Shown: positions 9,524-18,770, numbered from the stretch's first letter. The stretch is 64,000 bases of DNA from Saccharopolyspora gloriosae (GCF_022828475.1 NZ_CP059557.1:5193470-5257469), one strand, 5' to 3'. Notes: generated by a model not told the origin, from the sequence alone. Numbers and translations are program-made.

Positions 9524-10489
9524 TCAGCGGCGCCCGGTGGTTCGCGCGGTGGCGTCGATGTGCTCCCTGGCGAGGGTGGCGGCTCCGATGATTCCTGCTT
9601 CGTCGCCGTGCTCGGCCACCGCGACCCGGGCGAGCGGGCGGTGTCCGGCGCCGGTGATCGCCGCGGCGTAGTGCCGGCGGGCCTCCGGCAGGAACAGGTG
9701 CGCCGAGCCGGACACACCGCCTGCGAGGACGACGACCTCGGGGTCGTAGACGTCCGCGACCAGGGCCAGTCCTTCGCCGAACCAGCGGGCGAGTTCGGCC
9801 ACCGCGCGCAACGCCACCGGATCGCCCTGCTCGGCGGCCTGCGCGACCCGTTCACCGGTGATCTCGCCGGGATCTTTGGCCGCCTCCGCGGCCAGCGGGG
9901 ACGACGAGTCCTCGGCGAGCATCTCCAGCGCCGTGGTGGCCAAAGCCGTCCCGCTGCAGTAGCGCTCCCAGCAGCCCCGCTTCCCGCAGGGGCAGGCCCG
10001 GCCGTCCGGGACGAGCCGCAGGTGCCCGAGTTCGGGAGCGACGCCGTGCGCGCCGCGGAACACGTCGCCGCCGAGCACCAGCGCGCCGCCGATGCCGGTG
10101 CCGAGCGCGACCAGCGCGGCGACCTTCGCTCCGGCGGCCGCGCCGAAGCGCTGCTCCGCGATCGCGGCGGCGTTCGCATCGTGTTCCAGGACCACCGGCA
10201 GGCCGACGCGGGCGGCGATGTTGTCGGCCACGGCCTCGTGCCGCCACGGCAGGTGCGGCGCGAACCGCACCACCCGCCGGTCCTCGCTGACGAATCCGGC
10301 GACGGCGAGCCCGACTCCCGCCACCGGGTACCGGTCGGCCAGGGACAGCACGGTGTCGGCGATCGCCGAGTCCAGTTCGGGACCGGTGCCCGCGGACGGC
10401 ACCCGCAGCGTCTCCAGCACGGTGCCGTGCGGGTCGACGACACTGGCGCGCAGGCTGGTGCCGCCGATGTCGACCCCGACGGTCAGCAC
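9524..10489 (-). CDS. ROK family glucokinase
   Basis: A 321-residue sugar kinase that phosphorylates glucose with ATP (some actinobacterial members also use polyphosphate). The phosphate-binding motif GVDIGGTSLRASV is at the N-terminus, the catalytic Asp is in EHDANAAAIAEQ, the second phosphate motif is VALGTGIGGALVLGG, and the ROK signature with zinc ligands is CPCGKRGCWERYCSG. The GTG at 10489 follows GGGGAG with good spacing. It overlaps the upstream hypothetical gene by 7 bp. It may supply glucose 6-phosphate to the phosphofructokinase encoded nearby. Confidence 0.92.
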   Translation of the reverse strand: MLTVGVDIGGTSLRASVVDPHGTVLETLRVPSAGTGPELDSAIADTVLSLADRYPVAGVGLAVAGFVSEDRRVVRFAPHLPWRHEAVADNIAARVGLPVVLEHDANAAAIAEQRFGAAAGAKVAALVALGTGIGGALVLGGDVFRGAHGVAPELGHLRLVPDGRACPCGKRGCWERYCSGTALATTALEMLAEDSSSPLAAEAAKDPGEITGERVAQAAEQGDPVALRAVAELARWFGEGLALVADVYDPEVVVLAGGVSGSAHLFLPEARRHYAAAITGAGHRPLARVAVAEHGDEAGIIGAATLAREHIDATARTTGRR

Positions 10490-11079
10490 TCGGACTCCCC
10501 GCTCGCGGCGGCCCGGGCGCCGTCCGGAACGTGCGCGGCGGCGCGGCCGCGCACGCGGCGCACATCGATCCGCTGCACCTTCGGCGCGCCCGGTTCGGCG
10601 GCTCCGGGACCTCCCGGTTCGGCCGCGGGTTCGGCGTGCGGGCGGCGGTGCTCGGCGAGGGACTCCCGCAGCAGGTCGATCAGCCCCGCTAGCTGCTCGG
10701 TGAGCCGGGACGTCAGTTCCGGACGCTCGCCCCTGAGCAGGGTCGCGACCGCGCAGATCGGGCACCAGCCGCACGTGGTCGCCGAACCGGCCCGCTGCTC
10801 GTCAGAACGGCCCGCTTCAGGGCGTTCCGCCGACGAATGCTCGGCGTGCGCGGAATGCTCGGCTCCACCGACACCGCGCAGGTACTCCTCGGCCCGCCAC
10901 GCGGCCGCGTCGAGCAGCAGGCGGAACTCCTCGGACACCCGATCCCGTCCGGTGTCGGCCGCGTCCCCATCGGGCGACTCCTCAGACGCTCCGCCACCGG
11001 CGGTCGCCGTACCCGTCCCTGCGGGATCGGGATGTTCACCTCGCATCTGGTCCACCACATCCACTGGTAGGGGCCTCAT
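10483..11079 (-). CDS. Conserved actinobacterial hypothetical protein with CxxC motif
   Basis: A protein of about 198 residues and unknown function. The central part contains the paired-cysteine motif TTCGWCPICAV, which could bind zinc or be redox-active. It is followed by a predicted helix (TSRLTEQLAGLIDLLRES). Both ends are low-complexity and rich in Ala, Glu, Gly and Pro. The ATG at 11079 overlaps the stop of the ArsA-like gene (ATGA), which I prefer over a GTG three codons upstream. A homolog occupies the same place in mycobacteria (Rv2183c) next to the ArsA-like ATPase, so the two may work together. Confidence 0.8.
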   Translation of the reverse strand: MRPLPVDVVDQMRGEHPDPAGTGTATAGGGASEESPDGDAADTGRDRVSEEFRLLLDAAAWRAEEYLRGVGGAEHSAHAEHSSAERPEAGRSDEQRAGSATTCGWCPICAVATLLRGERPELTSRLTEQLAGLIDLLRESLAEHRRPHAEPAAEPGGPGAAEPGAPKVQRIDVRRVRGRAAAHVPDGARAAASGESEC

Positions 11080-12350
11080 CGCATCCACTGCTCGGGATCC
11101 GGCCGGAACGAGACGACCAGTCCGTCGTCACCCGCCACCGCGCCGATCACGGTGCAGCGGCGCAGCACGGCGGGCAGCGCGATCAGCCGCCTCCTGCCGT
11201 CGACGGTGATCGCGAGCTCGTCACCGATCCGCGCCAGATCCACTTCGGCGTCGTCGTGCAGTGGCAACGCCAACCGCAACGTGTACTCCGAATCCAGCGA
11301 TCGTCCACCACCGCCGAGCTCCATCGCGGGCGCGCTCGCACCGCCCGGCAGCGGATCGTCGGTGGCGTAGAGCTCGTCGCCGAGTTCCAGCAACGCCGCC
11401 GCACCGACCGGTTCCGCGGCGCGGTGCAGCACCGTGCGCAGCGGCAGTTCCGTGGCGGCCCGCATCGCGGCGAGCACCTCGTCCTGCTCCTTGCGGCGCG
11501 TCCGCATCCAGTTCGCCGCTTCCCCGCGCGCCGAACCCGGATGCGGTACCAGCCGGTTGACGACCAGCCCGTCCACTTTGATCTGCTGCAGCGCCAGCGC
11601 GGTCAGCGTGCGCCTGGTCTCGGCGGCCACCACCGCTTCCGGGGTGAGCACCAACCGGACTCCGGTGCCCGTGGACAGCAGCATGCTCCGCAACGCGCGC
11701 AACCGGTCCGCGAGCCTCCCCAGCGCGTCGGCCACCGCGTCCCAGCGGTCCACGTTCTCGCTGCCCGCCACCCCGGCCAGCAGACCGCGCACCATGCGGC
11801 GGTGCGTGGGGAACAGCCGCTCCAGGTAGCCGGACAGCGACTCGGGCAGCGCCAGCAGCCGCAGGGTCTCGGCGGTGGGACCGCAGTCGACGATCACGGT
11901 GTCCCACAGGCCGCTCTCGGCGAGCCGGTGCACCTCGGCCAGCGCCAGGAGGTCCTCGACGCCGGGCAGCAGGGTCAGCTCCGCGGCGTCGAGTTCGCTG
12001 ATCCCCGCGCCGAGCAGCATCGTGCGCAGGTGTTCGCGCAGCTCCGTCCACGCCTCGTCGAGCAGCCCGAGGGTCTGCACCTCCGCCGCGTGCAGCCGGG
12101 CGAGCCTGCCGGATCCCGGGTCGCTGCGGAGCTCGACCTCGCGGGGCTCGCCGGTCAGCGCGGCGCCGAAGGCGTCGCCGAGGGAGTGCGCCGGGTCGGT
12201 GGAGACCGCCAGGACCTTCTCACCGCGCTCGGCCGAGCGCGCGGCGGTCGCGGCGGCAAGGGTCGTCTTGCCGACGCCGCCTTTTCCGGTGAACAAGAGG
12301 ATGCGCAAGGGCGGTCTCTGGGGGATCGGGAACGGGGCTGCATTGATCAT
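11076..12350 (-). CDS. ArsA-family P-loop ATPase
   Basis: A 424-residue cytoplasmic ATPase of the ArsA/GET3 class. The deviant Walker A motif GKGGVGKTT is at residues 22-30, VLAVSTDPAHSLGDAF at about 50-65 is the switch I-like segment, and DTVIVDCGPTAETLRLL is the switch II/Walker B region. The C-terminal ~90 residues (LRLALPLHDDAEVDLARIGD) form the beta-rich domain seen in actinobacterial ArsA-like proteins. There is no arsenic gene nearby, so arsenite export is unlikely. The genomic partner set matches mycobacterial Rv2183c-Rv2185c, whose role is not settled. Confidence 0.88.
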   Translation of the reverse strand: MINAAPFPIPQRPPLRILLFTGKGGVGKTTLAAATAARSAERGEKVLAVSTDPAHSLGDAFGAALTGEPREVELRSDPGSGRLARLHAAEVQTLGLLDEAWTELREHLRTMLLGAGISELDAAELTLLPGVEDLLALAEVHRLAESGLWDTVIVDCGPTAETLRLLALPESLSGYLERLFPTHRRMVRGLLAGVAGSENVDRWDAVADALGRLADRLRALRSMLLSTGTGVRLVLTPEAVVAAETRRTLTALALQQIKVDGLVVNRLVPHPGSARGEAANWMRTRRKEQDEVLAAMRAATELPLRTVLHRAAEPVGAAALLELGDELYATDDPLPGGASAPAMELGGGGRSLDSEYTLRLALPLHDDAEVDLARIGDELAITVDGRRRLIALPAVLRRCTVIGAVAGDDGLVVSFRPDPEQWMR

Positions 12351-12500
12351 GGCTGATCAGCGCCGGGATTGCGGGGACGCCGCACCCGGATCGAGGGAAT
12401 CCGGGGTCTCCTGTTCGGTACTGGAACCGTGTTGCCACCGCGTTGCGGGCGAGTATGTCCGCGGACGCCGCCCTCGAACCGGCCGCGGGCGGGGCCGGGC

Positions 12501-12941
12501 TCAGGCTTCGGGTTCGACCCGGCGCTTGAGCTCTTTGAGCGCGGTGTTCATGATCATTTTTTCGGCCTTGCGCTTGAACATGCCGATCATCGGGATCGCC
12601 AGGTCCACCGCCAGGCTGTAGGTCACCTCGGTGCCGTCGTCCTGCGGGCGGAGCCGGTAGCTGCCCTGCTGCGCCTTCTGCACCTGGCCCTCGGACAAGG
12701 TCCAGCTCACCGAAAGCCCGTCCGCGGCCCACTCGTAGACGTTGACGTAGGTGTCCTTGACGACTCCCGCGTCGAGCACAAAACGCACCTTCTCGGCCTG
12801 GCCCGCCTCGGTCGTGGAGAGCACCTCGGTCTCCTTGACCGCCTCCGCCCACTCCGGATAGCTGGCGAAGTCCGAGATCACCGCCATGATCTCGGCCGGG
12901 GTTGCCTGGATCACGATGGAGTGCGTGGACTGATCGACCAT
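12501..12941 (-). CDS. SRPBCC family protein (polyketide cyclase/dehydrase-like)
   Basis: A 146-residue START/Bet v1-fold protein expected to hold a hydrophobic ligand in its central cavity. The N-terminus STHSIVIQATPAEIMAVISD and the helix SYPEWAEAVKETEVL are typical of the subfamily, and the C-terminal long helix is MFKRKAEKMIMNTALKEL. The family includes mycobacterial Rv2185c, also beside an ArsA-like ATPase. The ATG start is preceded by TAATCT with a 7-nt gap and no ribosome site, so it may be leaderless. The ligand is unknown. Confidence 0.88.
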   Translation of the reverse strand: MVDQSTHSIVIQATPAEIMAVISDFASYPEWAEAVKETEVLSTTEAGQAEKVRFVLDAGVVKDTYVNVYEWAADGLSVSWTLSEGQVQKAQQGSYRLRPQDDGTEVTYSLAVDLAIPMIGMFKRKAEKMIMNTALKELKRRVEPEA

Positions 12942-13039
12942 GCCGCGCAGATTACAGGGCGGCGCCCACCCTCGGCGCGACCGGCGGGCGAGTGTTATCG
13001 CACTCCACCATTCGTGATCTTCATCGGTGCGGGTGCTCG

Positions 13040-13828
13040 TCACCACCGCAGCACGTAGGGGCGTTCGGTGCGCTTGAAATGCCCGACGTTGACGCACTCG
13101 GTACGCCCGATGCGGACCCGCTGCGCCAGCGGCTGGTGCACGTGCCCGAACAGCGACCATCGCGGCCGGTCCTGGTGAATGCGCTCCAGCAGCGCCGCGG
13201 AGCCGTGCTCGGGGCGGCGGGCGATGACGTCGTAGACGAGTTCCGGGACGGCCGGCGGCAGGTGCGTGCACAGCACGTCCACCGGGTCGAGGTCGGCGAC
13301 GGCGGCGTTGTACTCGTCCTCCGGCCGCAGGTACGGCACCCACGCGGCGTCCTTGCGCAGCACCCCGCCCGGCGACAGCACGGTGCCGCCGACGAATCCG
13401 AACCGCAGGCCGCCGATCTCGACGCTGCGGCCGTCGACGAAGTGCACGCCGTCGCGGGCGAACTCCGGCCACAGGTCGGGTTCGTCCACGTTGCCCGCGA
13501 TCGCGTAGGTGGGGGCGCTCATCGCGGCGAACAGCGTCGCGTACTGCTCGCGGACGGCTTCGCGCACGACCTGCTTCGGATCGTCCAGCGACGCCCACAG
13601 CGATCGCGCGTAGGCGCCGATCTCGGAACCGCGGTGGCCGCGGCGGAGCTCGGCGAAGTGCGCGACCTTCTCGGCTCCGAACACCGCGCCCAGGATGCCG
13701 CGGCCGTGTTCGTGATAATCGACGAAGTCGATCAGGTCGCCGAGCACGAGCAGCGCGTCGGCGCCGTCGCCTGCCCTTTTCAAGGCCTCGGCGTTGCCAT
13801 GGACATCGGACACCACGTGCACGCGCAC
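13040..13828 (-). CDS. Calcineurin-like metallophosphoesterase
   Basis: A 262-residue phosphoesterase with the full dinuclear-metal motif series: DVHGN at residues 8-12, GDLID near 30-34, GNVDEPD in the centre, and the C-terminal FGHVHQPL. Together these form the two-metal site that hydrolyses phosphomonoesters or diesters. The start is a GTG after GAGGAG. It is transcribed away from fadD, separated by about 290 bp. The substrate is not evident. Confidence 0.88.
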   Translation of the reverse strand: MRVHVVSDVHGNAEALKRAGDGADALLVLGDLIDFVDYHEHGRGILGAVFGAEKVAHFAELRRGHRGSEIGAYARSLWASLDDPKQVVREAVREQYATLFAAMSAPTYAIAGNVDEPDLWPEFARDGVHFVDGRSVEIGGLRFGFVGGTVLSPGGVLRKDAAWVPYLRPEDEYNAAVADLDPVDVLCTHLPPAVPELVYDVIARRPEHGSAALLERIHQDRPRWSLFGHVHQPLAQRVRIGRTECVNVGHFKRTERPYVLRW

Positions 13829-14122
13829 GACTACTCCTCACCACAAATCTGCCAGGCGAATACCGGACCCCGTGGCGGGCCGCGGAAGGTCTCCTCGATG
13901 GCGTCGATCGCGGGCATACGCGACAGCCTGCCATGATCCTCGCCACCGGCGGAAACGAGTCCGCCGGGCACCGGTGCGCCGCCGGTCCCGGCGTGGCAGG
14001 CTGCGGGCGAGCGGTACGAAACGAGCCGAATCAGTTTCGTAACTAATAACTCGGGACTACCGCTCGGTAACTATCAGCGTTAGGTTGTGCGCACATTTCG
14101 TGTTCCATCGGAGGTTTTCAAG

Positions 14123-15925
14123 GTGCGAGAGTTCAGCGTCCCTGCCACTGAGGCCGTGGCCGAAGACGAGAACCTTACCGACATGGTGTGGGCCAACGCG
14201 GAACGTTTCGGTGGCACCGTGAGCTTCCGGCGCCGGATCAACGGCACCTGGGTCGACGTCACGGCCGCCGAATTCGCCACGCAGGTCCTGGCCGTGTCGA
14301 AGGGGATCATCGCCGCCGGGCTGCAGCACGGCGACCGAATCGGCCTGATGTCGCGGACCCGCTACGAGTGGACGCTGCTCGACTTCGCCATCTGGGCCGC
14401 AGGCTGCGTCACGGTCCCGATCTACGAGACGTCCGCGGCCGACCAGGCCGAATGGATCCTCACCGACTCCGGGGCACGCGCCGTCTTCGTCGAGACCTCG
14501 GCCCACCGCGCCGAACTCGACAGCGTGGTCGCCGGACTCCCCGACGTCGCCCACATCTGGCAGATCGACGGCGAAGCCGGAGCCGCCGACGCCGTCGAGG
14601 AGCTGACCAAGCTCGGCGCCGACGTGAGCGACCAGACCGCCCACGAGCGCCGCCGCGAAGTCCGCGCCGACGAGCTCGCCACGCTCATCTACACCTCGGG
14701 CACCACCGGCCGCCCCAAGGGCTGCGAGCTCAGCCACCGCAACCTGCTGGCCGAAGTCCGCGGCGACGTGAGCGTGTTCCCGCAGCTGCTGCGGCAGGGC
14801 AACTCGATGCTGATGTTCCTGCCGATGGCGCACGTGCTGGCCCGCGCCATCGCCACCGCCTGCGTCTACTCGCGCACCACGCTCGGCCACACCGGCGACG
14901 TGAAGGAACTGGTCAGCGACCTCGGCTCGTTCCGCCCGACGCTGATCCTCGCCGTGCCGCGGGTGTTCGAGAAGGTCTACAACACCGCGAAGCAGAAGGC
15001 CCACGGCGACGGCAAGGGCCGGATCTTCGACGCCGCTGAGGACACCGCAGTGGCCTACAGCCAGGCGCTCGACGCCGGCGGCCCCGGCTTGGGCCTGCGC
15101 GCCAAGCACTTCGTGTTCAACAAGCTCGTCTACGGCAAGCTGCGCGCCGCGCTGGGCGGCCGCTGCCTGGGCGCGGTCTCCGGCGGAGCGCCGCTGGGCG
15201 ACCGGCTCGCGCACTTCTACCGCGGCGTCGGCGTACCGGTGCTGGAGGGCTACGGGCTCACCGAGACCACGGCCGCGGCGGCCGTCAACGTCGAAGAGGG
15301 CTTCAAGATCGGAACCGTGGGCAAGCCGATCCCCGGCACCAGCATCAAGATCGCCGAAGACGGCGAAGTGCTGGTCAAGGGCGACGTGGTGTTCCGCAGG
15401 TACTGGAACAACGAGACCGCCACGAAGGACTCGCTGCAGGACGGCTGGTTCCACACCGGCGACCTCGGCTCCCTCGACGACGAGGGCTACCTGCGGATCA
15501 CCGGCCGCAAGAAGGAGATCATCGTCACGGCGGGCGGCAAGAACGTCGCCCCGGCGGTGCTGGAGGACCACCTGCGGGCGCACCCGCTGATCAGCCAGTG
15601 CATGGTCGTCGGCGACAAGAAGCCGTTCATCGGCGCGCTGGTCACCCTCGACCCCGAGTTCCTTCCCGCCTGGCTGAGCAACCACAACCGCTCCGCCGAC
15701 ACGCCGGTGACCGAACTCGTCGACGACCCCGAGGTGCACGCGGACGTGCAGTCGGCGATCGACGAGGCCAACAAGGCGGTCTCCCGCGCCGAGGCGATCA
15801 AGAAGTTCCGCATCCTGCCCAAGGACTTCACCGAGGCCACCGGCGAGATGACTCCGAGCATGAAGCTCAAGCGCAACAAGGTCGCGGAAAACCACGCCCA
15901 GGACATCGAAGCCATCTACACCTGA
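14123..15925 (+). CDS. Long-chain fatty acid-CoA ligase (FadD15-like)
   Basis: A 600-residue ANL-superfamily acyl-CoA synthetase that activates long-chain fatty acids by adenylation, then thioesterification. The AMP-binding P-loop YTSGTTGRPKG is at residues 190-200, the A5 motif is GYGLTETTAA, the hinge region is WFHTGDLGSLDDEGYLRITG, and the catalytic Lys region is GRKKEIIVTAGGKN. The GTG at 14123 has GGAGG 8 nt upstream; a GTG at 14087 is less likely. Gene position matches mycobacterial fadD15. A bidirectional hairpin at 16057-16087 probably ends the transcript. Confidence 0.94.
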   Translation: MREFSVPATEAVAEDENLTDMVWANAERFGGTVSFRRRINGTWVDVTAAEFATQVLAVSKGIIAAGLQHGDRIGLMSRTRYEWTLLDFAIWAAGCVTVPIYETSAADQAEWILTDSGARAVFVETSAHRAELDSVVAGLPDVAHIWQIDGEAGAADAVEELTKLGADVSDQTAHERRREVRADELATLIYTSGTTGRPKGCELSHRNLLAEVRGDVSVFPQLLRQGNSMLMFLPMAHVLARAIATACVYSRTTLGHTGDVKELVSDLGSFRPTLILAVPRVFEKVYNTAKQKAHGDGKGRIFDAAEDTAVAYSQALDAGGPGLGLRAKHFVFNKLVYGKLRAALGGRCLGAVSGGAPLGDRLAHFYRGVGVPVLEGYGLTETTAAAAVNVEEGFKIGTVGKPIPGTSIKIAEDGEVLVKGDVVFRRYWNNETATKDSLQDGWFHTGDLGSLDDEGYLRITGRKKEIIVTAGGKNVAPAVLEDHLRAHPLISQCMVVGDKKPFIGALVTLDPEFLPAWLSNHNRSADTPVTELVDDPEVHADVQSAIDEANKAVSRAEAIKKFRILPKDFTEATGEMTPSMKLKRNKVAENHAQDIEAIYT

Positions 15926-15945
15926 TCTTCGTTCCTCGGATGACC

Positions 15946-15966
15946 TGATGTCCGGGTAGCGGAGCC
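15946..15966 (-). repeat. Fragment of the dispersed hairpin element (copy F)
   Basis: GTCCGGGTAGCGGAGCCT is the reverse complement of the conserved 3' flank of the element (GGTTCCGCTACCCGGAC) with one change. It lies about 22 bp after the fadD stop codon. No hairpin core is present, so this is a remnant. Confidence 0.5.
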
Positions 15967-16056
15967 TCGTGGCTTCGCCGCTGACGAGACGCGGATCAAC
16001 AGATCAACAGCGGACTCCGCGAGAGCTGCCGAGCTCCTCGTTCGACGCGACGCCGG

Positions 16057-16087
16057 AAGCCCGTGGTGATTCGATCACCACGGGCTT
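16057..16087. terminator. Bidirectional hairpin between fadD and the metallopeptidase-like gene
   Basis: A perfect 14-bp stem (AAGCCCGTGGTGAT paired with ATCACCACGGGCTT) with a TCG loop sits between convergent genes and could stop transcription from both sides. Confidence 0.75.
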
Positions 16088-16100
16088 TCGCGCGTCCGGG

Positions 16101-17357
16101 TCAGCGGAAGCGGTCGTGGAGCTCGGTTCGCCAGGATTCGACCAGTTCGGCCGTGGACAGCCCGGCGAGCTCGCGCAGTGCCGAGTCCACTTCGGACGGC
16201 GTGCCCGCCGAGGCGATGCGGCGGTACAGCTCGACGGTCTTCGGCTCCCCCACCCGCCGCACCAGGTGCTCGACCAGCGACCACGACCGCTGGTAAGCCG
16301 CGTCCAGGCCGTGGCCGGACGTGTGGAAGTCCTGATCATCGGGCGGCCCCTCCGGCAGCTCACCGGTGCGGACCTGGCGTGCCAGGTCCGGCGCGATCCG
16401 CTCCGGCGACAAGCCGCTGCCGCGGTAGCCGACGTAGTCGGCGAATCCCTCCAGCAGCCACATCGGCGCACCGTCGGCGGTGTCGGCCCGCGCCGCCACG
16501 TGCGTCATCTCGTGGCGCAGCACCACGCGCAGCGAGGTGTCCGAGAGCCGGTCCGCCGTCGCGGTGTTGAACACGACGCGGGGGCCTTCGACGTGCCGCG
16601 AGGCGATGTTCACCTCGTCGGCGACCGCGACGGCGGCGATGCCGTCCACCGCGAACTCGGCTCCCACCAGCTCCCGCAGCTCCTCCTGGGAGCGCGGCAA
16701 CAGCACGCCCACCTGGCGCCGCCAGTCCGGCCCCCACACGTCGGTCACGGCGGCCACCGCCGAATCGAGCTCGCCCGCCAGCCGATCCGCCAGCTCCTCG
16801 GTGCCGTCGTGCCCGATGATCACGCCGTGCGGGGTGATCCGCACCCGGCACGGCCCGAAGTCCCACGGGCCGCGCCACTCCTGACCGCGGGCGCGGGCGT
16901 CGTCGCTGACGAACCAGCGCCCGTCGCGCCGGGTGAAGGCGAACCCCATCGGGCGTTCGGTGGGCACCGCGTCCACTCCGGCGAGCGCGTAGCGCAGCAC
17001 CACGTCGGGATTCGCCGAGCGCACGGAAGCATCGGAGCCGGCCCGGACCTCGTAGTCCCACTCCGCCAGCGGCACCTCGGCCAGGTTGTGGAACAGCTCC
17101 CGCTGCCTGCGTTGGAAGTCCGCCGGAGCCGCCGGATCGAGCGAGGCGGTGAACGCCGTCTCATTCCGCGTGAGAACCGCCCGGGCGCGGTCCCGGAGTA
17201 CCGCCTCCCATTCCTGCTCCACGGTCGCCACGGAGGCGTTCTGGAGCCCGGAAACGGGTGTGGGCGGAGCCTGCGCGGGAAACGGGACGAACGCGCCCAC
17301 GGCCAATGCGGCCGCGGCGGCGACCGCCGCAGGCCACCCCCTCGAAGCCCCAGGCAC
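16101..17357 (-). CDS. Secreted gluzincin-type metallopeptidase-like protein
   Basis: A 418-residue exported protein. The N-terminal hydrophobic stretch WPAAVAAAAALAVGAFVPF acts as a signal peptide or anchor. The zinc-binding HEMTH motif is at residues 282-286 and the third ligand is likely Glu303 in WLLEGFADYVGY, the arrangement of the peptidase MA-like family. The region before it (FVSDDARARGQEWRGPWDFG) is a conserved actinobacterial domain. The GTG start has TACGAT 7 nt upstream and no clear ribosome site. Function in wall or surface proteolysis is inferred. Confidence 0.82.
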   Translation of the reverse strand: MPGASRGWPAAVAAAAALAVGAFVPFPAQAPPTPVSGLQNASVATVEQEWEAVLRDRARAVLTRNETAFTASLDPAAPADFQRRQRELFHNLAEVPLAEWDYEVRAGSDASVRSANPDVVLRYALAGVDAVPTERPMGFAFTRRDGRWFVSDDARARGQEWRGPWDFGPCRVRITPHGVIIGHDGTEELADRLAGELDSAVAAVTDVWGPDWRRQVGVLLPRSQEELRELVGAEFAVDGIAAVAVADEVNIASRHVEGPRVVFNTATADRLSDTSLRVVLRHEMTHVAARADTADGAPMWLLEGFADYVGYRGSGLSPERIAPDLARQVRTGELPEGPPDDQDFHTSGHGLDAAYQRSWSLVEHLVRRVGEPKTVELYRRIASAGTPSEVDSALRELAGLSTAELVESWRTELHDRFR

Positions 17358-17422
17358 GAGCCGGATCGTAGGTCGGGCCGCCGCGCGCGGCTCGTCGCGA
17401 GCGGCGGCCGGTCACCCACACG

Positions 17423-17463
17423 CGGCGAGGGCCGCCGTCCACTGGGGACGACGGCCCTCGCCG
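17423..17463 (-). terminator. Terminator downstream of the NlpC/P60 gene
   Basis: Stem CGGCGAGGGCCG/CGGCCCTCGCCG, extended by CGTCC/GGACG across a single mismatch, with a small loop. It lies 38 bp past the NlpC/P60 stop. Confidence 0.75.
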
Positions 17464-17500
17464 TACGAACGATCCCCGCCGTGTCGGCGGGATCCTGCTG

Positions 17501-18553
17501 TCAGCCGACGACGCGGCGCATCGAGGAGACGCTCGCGATGTCGTCGTAGTCGTCGACCTTCACCACGTCGCCCTCGGTGGGCGCGTGCACGGCCTTGCCG
17601 TTGCCCACGTACATGGACACGTGGCTGACCGGGCTGTAGTAGAAGATCAGGTCACCCGGCTGGAGCTGGCTCGCCGAGATGCTCTTGCCCTCGGTGACCT
17701 GGGACTTGGTCGAGCCGCCGATGCTCACGCCCGCCTGCTTGTAGGCCCACTGCATCAGGCCGGAGCAGTCGAAGGTGCTCGGACCCTTGGCGCCGTAGAC
17801 GTAGGACGAGCCCTGCTTGCTCAGCGCGGCGGTGACCGCTTCGGCGGCCGAACCGGTGCCGCCGGGCGACTGGTAGTTCGTGTCGCCGCCACCGGTCAGT
17901 GAGTCCTGGTCCTCCGCGCTCAGCTCGGCGTAGTGCTCCTTGACCTTGGCCACTTGGGCGTCCATGTCGGCCTTCTTCTTGCCGATCTCGCCCTGGATGC
18001 GGGCGGCGTCGGCTTCGGCCTGGGCGGCACGGTTGCGAGCGTCCTCGGCGCGCTTGGTCGCGTCCTCGGCCTGGTGCACGGCTGCGGACAACTGCTTGAT
18101 CGCGTCGTTGTTGTCCTTGGCCAGCACGTCCAGCGCCGAGGCGCGGTCCAGGAAGTCGTTCGGGGATTCGCTGACCAGCAGCGCGGACAGCTTGTTCAGC
18201 CGGGCGCCCTGGTAGGAGGCGGTGGTCAGCTGGTCGACCTGGCCGCGGAAGCGCTCTTCCTCGGCTCTGGCCTGGTTGGCGACCTGCTCGGCCTGGTCCG
18301 CCTCTGCGGTGGACCGGTCGAGCTCCGCCTTCTTGGCCGCGTGGTCGTCCTCGGCCTTCTTGTACTCCTCGGTGACGGCTTCGGCCTGGTGCGAGAGTTC
18401 CCGCACCTGCTTGGCCGCGTCCGAGGCGTTGTCGGGGAGGTTGGGGTCTGCGATCGCCGGCGCGGAGGTCATGCTGACGGCGGTGAGTACCGCCGAAGCC
18501 GCCAGCGCTCCGCGCATCGTGCGCTTCAATCGGTGCGACGCCACGTCGCGCAT
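17501..18553 (-). CDS. Secreted NlpC/P60 peptidoglycan endopeptidase (RipA-like)
   Basis: A 350-residue cell-wall hydrolase. A signal peptide covers residues 1-35 (ending APAIADP). A long coiled-coil region follows (about 45-215), and the C-terminal NlpC/P60 domain (about 235-350) carries Cys263 in FDCSGLMQW, His311 in SHVSMYVG and His323 as the catalytic set. It should cleave D-glutamyl-diaminopimelate bonds during growth and division. The ATG follows AAGGAGCT. The upstream leader resembles a c-di-AMP riboswitch, a common control of wall hydrolases in actinobacteria. It occupies the position of mycobacterial Rv2190c. Confidence 0.93.
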   Translation of the reverse strand: MRDVASHRLKRTMRGALAASAVLTAVSMTSAPAIADPNLPDNASDAAKQVRELSHQAEAVTEEYKKAEDDHAAKKAELDRSTAEADQAEQVANQARAEEERFRGQVDQLTTASYQGARLNKLSALLVSESPNDFLDRASALDVLAKDNNDAIKQLSAAVHQAEDATKRAEDARNRAAQAEADAARIQGEIGKKKADMDAQVAKVKEHYAELSAEDQDSLTGGGDTNYQSPGGTGSAAEAVTAALSKQGSSYVYGAKGPSTFDCSGLMQWAYKQAGVSIGGSTKSQVTEGKSISASQLQPGDLIFYYSPVSHVSMYVGNGKAVHAPTEGDVVKVDDYDDIASVSSMRRVVG

Positions 18554-18594
18554 AGCTCCTTCGTTGTCGGCCGCCTACCGAGTACGCAAGAGGT

Positions 18595-18770
18595 GCTCCA
18601 GGGCGACCCGGACTCCGGGCGCGGCTGCGCGCCCGCACACCCCACGGGGGCAGGTTCCCGGTTCGGCTCCCCGACTAGCCGATTCGGCGGCGCTTCGCGG
18701 AGGACCCGGAGTGGGTCGCTGATCGCCGCGAAGACGCGGTAAGGCTACGAAAGGTGAAGCGTGACGTCCA
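18595..18770 (-). ncRNA. Probable cyclic di-AMP (ydaO/yuaA-type) riboswitch leader
   Basis: The minus-strand leader of the NlpC/P60 gene is long and highly structured. It begins CACCTTTCGTAGCCTTACC and contains GTCGGGGAGCCGAACC and GTGGGGTGTG, blocks reminiscent of the conserved ydaO core, followed by a GC-rich hairpin (GGCGCGCAGCCGCGCC region). In actinobacteria this class commonly precedes rpf and nlpC/P60 genes and turns them off when c-di-AMP is high. A covariance-model search was not possible here. The rest of the interval to 19028 shows no gene. Confidence 0.55.

Noticed and set aside
11076-12350. Arsenical pump ATPase
   Set aside because: No ArsB, ArsR with cysteines, or ArsC nearby; gene neighbourhood matches the conserved actinobacterial ArsA-like locus instead.
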